From Pseudomonadota bacterium (GTDB taxonomy: Bacteria; Myxococcota; Polyangia; GCA-2747355; JACKDQ01), in NCBI GenBank assembly GCA_030591195.1, contig JAUVBO010000073.1, positions 1-8,403 on the forward strand: 8,403 nucleotides of DNA. The letters are read 5' to 3'. A program made the position numbers and the translations under genes. Below are positions 1 through 5,103 of the stretch, piece after piece. Each line of letters starts with the position of its first letter. Within the stretch, counting starts at the first letter, position 1. The notes beneath the pieces are model-generated. The model saw only the letters and a list, made by a program, of their open reading frames with translations. It did not search any database and had not been told where the DNA came from.

Positions 1-123
1 ATCGTCGACCACCACCAGCTCGAGGTCCTCGAGGGTCTGGTGCAGGACGCTCTCGACCGCGCTCTCGAGCCACGGCCCGGCGTCCCTCACCGGCATCAAG
101 ACGCTGATTCCAGGCCGCTCCAC
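1..123 (-). CDS. Glycosyltransferase family 2, N-terminal fragment
   Basis: Reading the minus strand from a GTG at 123 gives 41 codons that run off the left edge without a stop. The translation contains ISVLMPVRDAGPWLESAVES followed by VLHQTLEDLELVVVDD. This is the classic start of GT-A fold family 2 glycosyltransferases: first beta strand (SVLMPV), the helix ending in the S-V-L-x-Q-T motif, and the second strand ending in the nucleotide-sugar-binding Asp pair (VVVDD). Members transfer sugars from nucleotide-sugar donors onto lipid or polysaccharide acceptors at the cytoplasmic face of the membrane. The GTG start is chosen because it lies five codons before the first strand, as is usual; a purine-rich GGACGG sits about 8 nt upstream. 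The acceptor and the rest of the catalytic domain lie outside the window, so specificity cannot be read. It is divergent from the MoxR gene, with about 76 bp between starts. Confidence 0.85.
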   Translation of the reverse strand, partial: MERPGISVLMPVRDAGPWLESAVESVLHQTLEDLELVVVDD

Positions 124-163
124 TGCTGCCGTCCATCTGTGCCAGGGGACGCCGGTTTGCCGC

Positions 164-191
164 TTGTCCTTTGGCGCCCGTCCCTTATTCT
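164..191 (+). promoter_or_regulatory. Candidate promoter of the MoxR gene (possibly leaderless)
   Basis: A -35-like TTGTCC (164-169) and a -10-like TATTCT (186-191) are separated by 16 bp. Transcription would begin at about 198-200, on the ATG at 200. Each hexamer matches the sigma-70 consensus at four of six positions. No Shine-Dalgarno sequence precedes the ATG, which agrees with a leaderless message. This is inference from pattern only. Confidence 0.3.
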
Positions 192-199
192 CTCTGACT

Positions 200-1069
200 A
201 TGATGTTCGGCAAGAAGAGCAGCAAGAGCCAACCCGAGGTCGCCGCCAGCTTCGCCCGCTTCAGCGGCACCGACCGCTACATCACCAGCCCGCCGCTGGA
301 GCAGGCGGTCAACGCGGCGCTGGCCCTCGGCCGCCCGCTGCTGATCAAGGGCGAGCCGGGCACCGGCAAGACGGTGCTCGCCGAGCATGTCGCCGAGGCC
401 CTCGGCTGGAAGTTGATCCACTGGCAGGTCAAGTCCACCACCCGCGCCGCCGATGGGCTCTACGTCTACGACACGGTCCAGCGGTTACACGACAGCCGCT
501 TCGGCGACGCCGACGTGTCGGACATCGGCCGCTACATCAAGCTCGGCCCCCTCGGGCGGGCCTTTGACGCCGACGAGCTGACGGTGCTGCTGATCGACGA
601 GGTCGACAAGGCCGACATCGAGTTCCCCAACGACCTGCTCTACGAGCTCGACCAGATGGCCTTCGACATCATCGAGACCGGCGAGCACAAGCAGGCCAAG
701 CACCGCCCGTTCGTGCTGATCACCAGCAACGCCGAGAAGGAGCTCCCCGACGCCTTCCTGCGCCGCTGCGTCTTTCACTACATCGAGTTCCCCGACGAGG
801 CGCTGATGGCGCGCATCGTCCAGGTGCACCACGCCGACATCACCGACCGGTTGCTCGACCAGTCGATCGCCCGCTTCTACGAGCTGCGGGGGGTGCGGGG
901 CCTGCGCAAGAAGCCGTCGACCAGCGAGCTGATCGACTGGATCGCCGCCCTGCGCCGCTCGGGCGTCGACACCGCGAAGATGGGCCTGCAGGTGCCGTTC
1001 CTCGGCACGCTGATCAAGAAGGAGCAGGATCTCGAGCTGATCGCCGCTGCCGGCGGCCGCCGCCGCTGA
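200..1069 (+). CDS. MoxR-family AAA+ ATPase
   Basis: This 289-residue protein is a single AAA+ module of the MoxR group, whose members use ATP to activate or assemble partner proteins, often together with a von Willebrand factor A (VWA) protein that carries a MIDAS site. Visible motifs, numbered from the ATG at 200, are Walker A GEPGTGKT (51-58), Walker B LLIDEVDKAD with D133-E134, sensor-1 Asn in LITSNAEKELP (N177), and arginine-finger candidates in FLRRC (R188/R189). The C-terminal lid carries GLRKKPSTSELIDW (234-247), typical of the CoxD-like branch that I associate with VWA partners. A TTG at 164 would add 12 residues, but it overlaps the likely promoter; the ATG-ATG at 200/203 is the better start. 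No VWA gene lies on either side in this window, so the usual partner is absent locally. Length is normal for the family (about 280-330). Confidence 0.94.
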   Translation: MMFGKKSSKSQPEVAASFARFSGTDRYITSPPLEQAVNAALALGRPLLIKGEPGTGKTVLAEHVAEALGWKLIHWQVKSTTRAADGLYVYDTVQRLHDSRFGDADVSDIGRYIKLGPLGRAFDADELTVLLIDEVDKADIEFPNDLLYELDQMAFDIIETGEHKQAKHRPFVLITSNAEKELPDAFLRRCVFHYIEFPDEALMARIVQVHHADITDRLLDQSIARFYELRGVRGLRKKPSTSELIDWIAALRRSGVDTAKMGLQVPFLGTLIKKEQDLELIAAAGGRRR

Positions 1070-1084
1070 GACACCACGGCGGCG
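1058..1084 (+). terminator. GC-rich stem-loop at the end of the MoxR gene
   Basis: An 8-bp G/C stem (1058-1065 with 1077-1084) with an 11-nt loop spans the MoxR stop codon. No T-tract follows, so it is not a standard intrinsic terminator. It might slow polymerase or protect the 3' end. The sequence up to the next gene holds nothing else except a candidate promoter. Confidence 0.25.
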
Positions 1085-1142
1085 CAATGCTCGCCAACCC
1101 GCGCTTCTCCTGACGCCTATGGTCCGGGCTCCCGACCTCGGT

Positions 1143-1148
1143 TAAGAT
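1143..1148 (+). promoter_or_regulatory. Candidate -10 element for the Cys-rich lipoprotein gene
   Basis: TAAGAT matches the sigma-70 -10 consensus at five of six positions. It would place the transcript start at about 1155, just before the GGAGG ribosome site at 1159-1163. No good -35 hexamer is visible at the right distance (TGGTCC at 1120-1125 is poor). Confidence 0.3.
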
Positions 1149-1168
1149 CACCGGGCGTGGAGGTAGCG

Positions 1169-1741
1169 ATGCGGCCCATCACCCAAGCGAACCACACGGT
1201 GCTGCTGTTCGGAGCGGCCCTGATCTGGCTGGCGAGCTGCACCTCGCCCAACCCCCAGTACCGCGGCATTCCCGTCGGCACCGAAGACGGCTCGGCGGAC
1301 CTCGGCGCTGGCGACCCGGGTCAGCCGGGCGAGCCGTCGCAACCTACCCCGGCGCCTCCTCCCAGCGATCCAGGCAACCCGACGGACCCGGATCCAGGCG
1401 AGCCTGGCGAGCCGGATCCTGAAGATCCTGGCGAGCCGACAGACCCGAATCCTGGCGAGCCGGACCCCGAGCCGGAGCCCGTACCCGAGCCCGAGCCGCC
1501 GGTGCCCGAGCCGACCTGTGACGACTGGGAGGGCTGGTCGTGCACCCCCGGCGTCGGGTCCTGCAAGGCGACCTGCGGCGGGACAACCATCACCTGCGGC
1601 CTGCTGTCGCTCGGCTGCAACTGCGACGAAGACAGCGACGGTGACGTCACGCCGTGCAAGCTCCCCGGCTGGCTGTTGCCGACGCAGCCGGCCTGCGATG
1701 CCTGCGCCAAGGCGTTCGACAAGGGCTGCTGCGCGCCCTGA
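1169..1741 (+). CDS. Cys-rich lipoprotein with Pro/Glu/Asp linker
   Basis: The predicted product is 190 residues. The start is the ATG at 1169, preceded by a strong GGAGG (1159-1163) at 5 nt; a GTG at 1157 overlaps that site and is less likely. Residues 11-24 form a hydrophobic signal segment ending in lipobox L-A-S-C with C24, so the mature protein should be lipid-anchored. Residues from about 49 to 115 are a low-complexity linker of P, E, D and G (motifs such as PGEPDPEP). From residue 116 comes a compact domain of 75 residues with 12 cysteines, an even number, as expected for a disulfide-bonded exported domain. It includes an acidic stretch DEDSDGD that could bind a divalent cation. I do not recognise the domain. 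The architecture resembles surface lipoproteins common in Myxococcota, where such linkers hold a small domain away from the membrane. The next gene begins 9 nt after the stop and is probably co-transcribed. Confidence 0.88.
   Translation: MRPITQANHTVLLFGAALIWLASCTSPNPQYRGIPVGTEDGSADLGAGDPGQPGEPSQPTPAPPPSDPGNPTDPDPGEPGEPDPEDPGEPTDPNPGEPDPEPEPVPEPEPPVPEPTCDDWEGWSCTPGVGSCKATCGGTTITCGLLSLGCNCDEDSDGDVTPCKLPGWLLPTQPACDACAKAFDKGCCAP
1328..1461 (+). repeat. Degenerate Pro-Gly-Glu coding repeats
   Basis: The linker of the lipoprotein gene contains the octamer GGCGAGCC five times, starting at 1328, 1397, 1406, 1430 and 1454, mostly within longer copies of a CCTGGCGAGCC-like unit that encodes PGEP. Spacing is irregular. 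This is a coding low-complexity tract prone to length change by slippage, not a mobile repeat. Confidence 0.7.
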
Positions 1742-1750
1742 GCGGCGACG

Positions 1751-2152
1751 ATGCCCGCCGGCTCGACCTCGATCTGTCACTGCGGCGGGGCGACCTGCTG
1801 CGGTTGCGACTACTGCGGTCGCCCGCTCTGCGACGATCACGCCTGCGACGTCGAGGCCCTGCGCCACCTCGGTTGGGACCTGCTCCCCGAAGCCCGGGCG
1901 CTATGCCCGCCTTGCCACGGCGAGCAGTACTGGCAGCTGATCGAACAGCGGCGGCTGCTGTGGGGGTGCCCGATCCTGCTGCTCGCGGTGCTCGTGGTCA
2001 GCCTGCTTCCCCTCCCAGGCTGGACCCGCTTCGGCTTGACCGCGGCCTTCGGCCTGGTCCTCACGGCGTCGGTGCTCGTGACCCATCTCCGCAAAAACCG
2101 GTACTTGGAGACGCGGGCTCGGGAGGCTGCCTCGAATCCTCCCACCCCCTGA
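1751..2152 (+). CDS. Small zinc-finger-like protein with two membrane helices
   Basis: This 133-residue product has two parts. The N-terminal 60 residues hold cysteines and histidines in an ordered pattern: C9-H-C11, C16-C17-x-C19-xx-C22, then GRPLC27-xx-H30, and finally C52-PP-C55-H56. The C-x2-C-G-R-P-L-C-x2-H core with a later C-x2-C is what B-box or treble-clef type zinc fingers show, so two zinc sites are plausible. The second part carries two hydrophobic helices (about 72-88 and 91-113) and a basic C-terminal tail (HLRKNRY). No signal peptide precedes the cysteines, so the finger most simply faces the cytoplasm, where zinc-bound thiols are stable. The ATG at 1751 lies 9 nt after the lipoprotein stop and has only a weak ribosome site, so translation coupling is likely. 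The exact family is not recognised; a role in protein-protein contact at the membrane is inference. Confidence 0.75.
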   Translation: MPAGSTSICHCGGATCCGCDYCGRPLCDDHACDVEALRHLGWDLLPEARALCPPCHGEQYWQLIEQRRLLWGCPILLLAVLVVSLLPLPGWTRFGLTAAFGLVLTASVLVTHLRKNRYLETRAREAASNPPTP

Positions 2153-2163
2153 GCGACGAACCG

Positions 2164-2207
2164 TTGACGGAGGGGGGGTATTGAGGCGAAACTATTGACA
2201 ATACTTT
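2164..2207 (+). promoter_or_regulatory. A/T-rich candidate promoter region of the REC-GHKL gene
   Basis: The 77-bp gap before the signalling gene is unusually A/T-rich for this window and holds three TTGA-type hexamers: TTGACG (2164-2169), TTGAGG (2181-2186) and a perfect TTGACA (2195-2200). A TACTTT at 2202-2207 lies 15 bp after TTGAGG and could be its -10. No good -10 follows the perfect TTGACA at 17 bp. A promoter here is likely, but its exact position is not settled. Confidence 0.35.
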
Positions 2208-2229
2208 GGTATCCACAAGCCAGGACTCT

Positions 2230-3195
2230 ATGACGCAACCTCGAATCGTCGTCACGGTTGCCGACCGGCGAATTCGCAAGATCCTTACCCAGCTGCTCCG
2301 TGCCGCTCGCTGCAATGTGAAGCTCCCGAGGACCACCGACGTGGAGGTGGAGGTGGCGCGCGGCGAGCCCTGCTCGCTGATGGTCCTCGATTCCGGCTTT
2401 CTCGAGCGAGCGGGCGAGGAGTTGATCCGGCACCTGGTGATGCACGTCCGCGACTCCGGCGGCCGGGTGTTGATGATCAACGAAGGCAAGCTGCAAGATC
2501 GGGTCCCGCATCTGTTTCGTGGGATGGGGGTGACCAACCTGATCGCCAAGAGCACCGAGATCGCGATGCTCGAGCTGCTGGTCACTGTCAATAAGCTGAT
2601 GACCGAGGACATCTTCGGCATCGAGAAGTACCTGCCCTGGGGCACGCAGGTGATCACCCGGACGATGCACGACTCGGGTGGGCGCGAGGAGCTCGCCACC
2701 GAGCTCGGCGAGTTCGTCCGCCTGGTGGGATGTGGCGCCCGCCTCGGCGAGGGCTTCCTCGTCGCCGCCGACGAGCTCGTCAGCAACGCGATCTACAACG
2801 CGCCCGTGGACGACGACGGCAACCACATCTTTCGCCACGTCGACCGCACCAGCGCCGTGAAGCTACCGCCCGGGGCGGAGGTGACGATCAAGTACGCCTG
2901 CGACGGACAGCACCTGATCCTCGGCGTGACCGACAACTTCGGCTCGCTGGCCCACGAGACGATGATCGACTACCTCCAGCGGTGCTTCGCCCGCCGCAAG
3001 AAGGACCAGATCGAGGACAAGAGCGGCGGCGCAGGGCTGGGGCTGTTCATGGTCTTCCGCGCGCTAAACACCTTCGTCGTCAACATCGTCCCGGGCGCCA
3101 AGACCGAGATGATCGGCTTCATCGAGATCGGCGGCACCTACCGCGACTACATGGAGCACGAGACCTCGTTCCACATCTTCACCACCCGCTCCTGA
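2230..3195 (+). CDS. Receiver-like domain fused to GHKL (RsbW/histidine-kinase type) ATPase
   Basis: The 321-residue protein has two domains. Residues 4-120 read as a response-regulator receiver fold: hydrophobic strand RIVVTV, a possible phospho-acceptor D54 in MVLDSGF, strand RVLMIN, and the conserved Lys as K107 (LIAKS). The acidic pair normally present near residue 10 is reduced to a single D12, so phosphorylation may be weak or lost. Residues from about 150 to 305 are a GHKL ATPase: N-box ADELVSNAIYN (180-190; E182, N186, N190), G1 box TDNFG (234-238) and G2 box SGGAGLGLF (265-273). No His phospho-acceptor or dimerisation domain precedes the ATPase, unlike a sensor kinase, and it resembles RsbW-type anti-sigma or serine kinases in that respect. 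The likely role is a signalling output in which receiver state controls ATP-dependent binding or phosphorylation of a partner. The ATG at 2230 has AGGA 4 nt upstream; a TTG at 2206 is rejected. It is separate from the upstream pair. Confidence 0.88.
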   Translation: MTQPRIVVTVADRRIRKILTQLLRAARCNVKLPRTTDVEVEVARGEPCSLMVLDSGFLERAGEELIRHLVMHVRDSGGRVLMINEGKLQDRVPHLFRGMGVTNLIAKSTEIAMLELLVTVNKLMTEDIFGIEKYLPWGTQVITRTMHDSGGREELATELGEFVRLVGCGARLGEGFLVAADELVSNAIYNAPVDDDGNHIFRHVDRTSAVKLPPGAEVTIKYACDGQHLILGVTDNFGSLAHETMIDYLQRCFARRKKDQIEDKSGGAGLGLFMVFRALNTFVVNIVPGAKTEMIGFIEIGGTYRDYMEHETSFHIFTTRS

Positions 3196-3225
3196 TCCCT
3201 CGAGACAGACAGCGTCGCAGCGGTC

Positions 3226-4470
3226 TCAGAACTCCCCCGAGCCCCCCTGGGAGCAGCCCTGACACTCGGGCAGGCTCGGATCGGCGTCGCAACGGCTGGG
3301 ACAGTAGAGGACGCGATGGAAGACGTAGCGTCCCCCCTGACCGTCATCGATCGCCTCGCACTCGGCGCTCAGCCCGACGACGCTCATCTCGCCGTAGCCA
3401 CCGCGATCGACAAACTCGGTGGCGCAGCCAGGACCCTTGGCCGACCAGCCCGGCAGCGGCGGCAACGCCTGGGGCACGTCCTTTTGCGCGTACCAGAGGT
3501 CGACGCACGACTCGGACAGGACGCAGTCGTCCGGCTGGGGCGTGTCGCCGTCGCCGGCCTTGAGCGTGTAGCAGAGCGAGTACTGGCCCGCGCAGTCGAC
3601 GGTCAGCCGGCTGGCCGACCAGGGCTGGCCGGGCTGGGCCGCCGGCGGCGGCGTGCTCGGGATCGAGATCGGACACTGGGCCACGCCCGCCCCGTCCTGG
3701 AAGGTCGACACTCCGTAGCTCTGACCGCCGGGGTAAGTGATCAAGCAGGGCACGGTGTTGTCGATCGCCCAGATCCCGTGGGAGAAGCAGCCGCAGGCCT
3801 CCGGGCCCAGACTCTCGGCGCCGAAGACCGGCAGCACGTAGCCCTCGCAAGGCCCCCAGACTAGGGTCAGCTCGCCCTTGGCGATGCAGGTCGTGGTGCC
3901 GTCCTTGCAGATGCCGCGGTTGCGGTGGACCCGCTTGCCGGGCCAGCAGGGGGCGGATTGTCCCTCCTTGTCGCAGCGACAACCCTCGCGGTTCTTGTCG
4001 TCGGGACACTCGGCCGTGCCGCCCGGAGGCTCGGGCGCCGTCCCCCCCCCACCGTCGGGACCGCAGTACTTGGGCGGCGGATCGTCGGCGAAAAAGGAAT
4101 CTGGCAGGCCGAGGTCCTCGGCGCCGGTCCCCCCGTCGAGTCCCGGCGGCGCGACCGAGCGATCCGGGGTGACGCCGACCGCCGAGCCCATGTCCCCGGG
4201 GCAGCCTGCGAGGGAAACCATCACCAGCGGGAGCAGCAGCAGGGTGTCTCGCGGCCGGAACCAGCGGGTCAGCCGGCGGAGGTTTCCCGGGGTCCTCACC
4301 GTCAGCTCGAGCATCTTGAGCAGCAACGGGTGGGTGTGGGGCACGACGTGGAAAAACAGCCCGAAGGAATGCGGCCCAAGCTCGAGCCAGAGCGCGGCGA
4401 TCTCCTCGAGCAACGCCTCGCCGGTCTTCAGCCTTCCGCCGCCCGGTGCCTTGTCCTGCTGCTCGATCAT
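3226..4470 (-). CDS. Large Cys-rich lipoprotein with long N-terminal leader
   Basis: The 414-residue product starts at the ATG 4470, just downstream of a convincing extended -10 promoter. The lipobox V-S-L-A-G-C places the lipidated cysteine at C90, far later than the usual 15-35. The preceding 89 residues include an amphipathic, hydrophobic stretch (17-52), an arginine-rich segment (65-74) and the hydrophobic core LLLLPLVMV. An internal ATG at 4314 (M53) would give a 37-residue signal sequence before the Cys and is the main alternative start, but has no ribosome site. After C90 comes a Gly/Pro/Asp linker, then a Cys block (164-214: CRCDKEG, PCWPG, GICKDG, TC, WGPCEGYVLP) that resembles the Cys repeat found in MopE-like myxobacterial surface proteins. 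The remaining 200 residues are also Cys-rich; the mature part has 22 cysteines besides C90, consistent with disulfides. Function is unknown. It converges on the REC-GHKL gene with 30 bp between stops. Confidence 0.85.
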   Translation of the reverse strand: MIEQQDKAPGGGRLKTGEALLEEIAALWLELGPHSFGLFFHVVPHTHPLLLKMLELTVRTPGNLRRLTRWFRPRDTLLLLPLVMVSLAGCPGDMGSAVGVTPDRSVAPPGLDGGTGAEDLGLPDSFFADDPPPKYCGPDGGGGTAPEPPGGTAECPDDKNREGCRCDKEGQSAPCWPGKRVHRNRGICKDGTTTCIAKGELTLVWGPCEGYVLPVFGAESLGPEACGCFSHGIWAIDNTVPCLITYPGGQSYGVSTFQDGAGVAQCPISIPSTPPPAAQPGQPWSASRLTVDCAGQYSLCYTLKAGDGDTPQPDDCVLSESCVDLWYAQKDVPQALPPLPGWSAKGPGCATEFVDRGGYGEMSVVGLSAECEAIDDGQGGRYVFHRVLYCPSRCDADPSLPECQGCSQGGSGEF

Positions 4471-4489
4471 CGTTCGCCCTACGCTGACG

Positions 4490-4498
4490 ATTGTAGCA
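4490..4498 (-). promoter_or_regulatory. Extended -10 promoter of the large lipoprotein gene
   Basis: On the minus strand TGC-TACAAT gives an extended -10 (TGn) and a five-of-six hexamer. Transcription would start at about 4483, leaving a leader of roughly 14 nt with a weak AGGG ribosome site before the ATG at 4470. The -35 region is poor, which is usual for extended -10 promoters. It supports 4470 as the start codon. Confidence 0.5.
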
Positions 4499-4543
4499 TC
4501 CGGCAGCGGCCGTGCGGTGGGGCTCTTGGCGGTGGGCAGGGGT

Positions 4544-4563
4544 GGCGCGCAAGAGCGCGCGCC
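4544..4563 (-). terminator. GC-rich hairpin between the two minus-strand lipoprotein genes
   Basis: Two 7-bp G/C arms (GGCGCGC at 4544-4550, GCGCGCC at 4557-4563) enclose a 6-nt loop, 8 bp beyond the stop of the small lipoprotein gene. The sequence after it on the minus strand is C-rich without a T-tract, so termination by this hairpin alone is uncertain. Apart from this and the promoter at 4490-4498, the 100-bp gap holds nothing else visible. Confidence 0.35.
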
Positions 4564-4570
4564 TGACGCG

Positions 4571-5014
4571 CTACGAAAGGACGTCGGCGGAGAGGGACGA
4601 TGGCGCGACATTGTGCGCCGCGACATCGCGCGCCACGACATCGTGCGCCGCGACATCCTGCGCCCCGACATCGGCGTCGGCGCCGGAAGGATCCGCCTTG
4701 GGATCGATCTTTGAACGCAGCCAACGCGAGGCGGCCGAGACCCAGGGATGTCCCTGCTCCCGTTCCGCCCAGCGATTCTCTTCGGTGGGGGTGCGATCGT
4801 AGACCAGCAGATCGACACCCTCTTCAGCAGTCAGCATTCGCCCGTCTCCTCGCGCCCCCAACACGCCGCCGGTGCAGGGCGGCTCGTGGCCGCGACCCTG
4901 CGCGTCATGGATCTTCATCTTGTAGAAGTCGCCGCAAGGTAAGGCCAGCCGATCAGGCTCGCAAGAAAAAAGCACAAAAATGATCAGACGCTTGGCGCCC
5001 TGGATTGCACTCAT
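4571..5014 (-). CDS. Small putative lipoprotein with C-terminal pentapeptide-like repeats
   Basis: The minus-strand frame from ATG 5014 encodes 147 residues. It starts MSAIQGAKRLIIFVLFSCEP, a short basic n-region, hydrophobic core and L-F-S-C lipobox with C18, so export and lipidation are likely. A GTG at 5029 in the same frame lies directly against a GGAGG (5030-5034); the spacing is too short for the GTG and rather long (15 nt) for the ATG, so the start is uncertain. The middle contains two cysteines and a W/E/R-rich stretch (TEENRWAEREQGHPWVSAAS). The tail is a five-residue repeat: DVGAQ, DVAAH, DVVAR, DVAAH, NVAPS. No known domain is recognised. Reality is supported by the lipobox and codon pattern, but the long frame of the next gene also stays open upstream across this region, so caution is due. 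It is separate from the phosphoesterase behind it, which ends in a terminator. Confidence 0.6.
   Translation of the reverse strand: MSAIQGAKRLIIFVLFSCEPDRLALPCGDFYKMKIHDAQGRGHEPPCTGGVLGARGDGRMLTAEEGVDLLVYDRTPTEENRWAEREQGHPWVSAASRWLRSKIDPKADPSGADADVGAQDVAAHDVVARDVAAHNVAPSSLSADVLS
4600..4676. repeat. 15-bp degenerate tandem repeat
   Basis: About five tandem units of a 15-bp motif, roughly GCGCCRCGACATCSY, lie end to end. In the minus-strand reading they encode the DVAAH-type pentapeptides of the small lipoprotein. Spacers are absent and the units are too short for a CRISPR array. The unit length is a multiple of three, so gain or loss of units would keep the frame. Confidence 0.75.
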
Positions 5015-5053
5015 TGGTGTGCCCAGCACCCTCCGGGGACCACCGATTCAAGC

Positions 5054-5080
5054 AAAAGGGATCGAGATATCGATCCTTTT
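5054..5080 (-). terminator. Bidirectional intrinsic terminator after the phosphoesterase gene
   Basis: An inverted repeat with arms AAAAGG(G)ATCGA and TCGATCCTTTT, broken by one bulged G, encloses a GATA/TATC loop. On the minus strand the 7-bp core hairpin is followed by CTTTT, 23 bp beyond the phosphoesterase stop codon. On the plus strand it is followed by TTTT too. The position after a gene and the T-tracts make it a terminator rather than an operator, although the near-palindrome could also bind a dimeric regulator for the small lipoprotein gene that starts 40 bp further on. Confidence 0.65.
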
Positions 5081-5103
5081 CGGGATCGCCTGCGGGTCGA
5101 CCG

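Noticed and set aside
485..1087. Long minus-strand open frame opposite the MoxR gene
   Set aside because: Low-complexity translation with no known motif; the plus strand carries an intact ATPase. High-GC DNA leaves antisense frames open by chance.
3202..3227. GAGAC/GTCTC inverted repeat between the convergent genes as a terminator
   Set aside because: Only five base pairs with a 16-nt loop and no T-tract.
2730..3563. Plus-strand frame overlapping the end of the REC-GHKL gene and the lipoprotein tail
   Set aside because: Almost entirely Arg/Pro/Asp low-complexity, and it crosses the convergent gene ends.
3344..4552. Second long minus-strand frame overlapping the large lipoprotein
   Set aside because: Arg/Ala/Gly-rich shadow of the Cys-rich lipoprotein in a different frame; no signal peptide or motif.
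4600..4676. Short repeat as a possible CRISPR array
   Set aside because: Units are 15 bp, degenerate and without unique spacers, and they encode a regular peptide.
4471..4818. Upstream extension of the large lipoprotein frame to 4818
   Set aside because: The added residues are Arg/Ser/Met repeats read in the wrong phase from the 15-bp repeat, and the extension crosses the extended -10 promoter.
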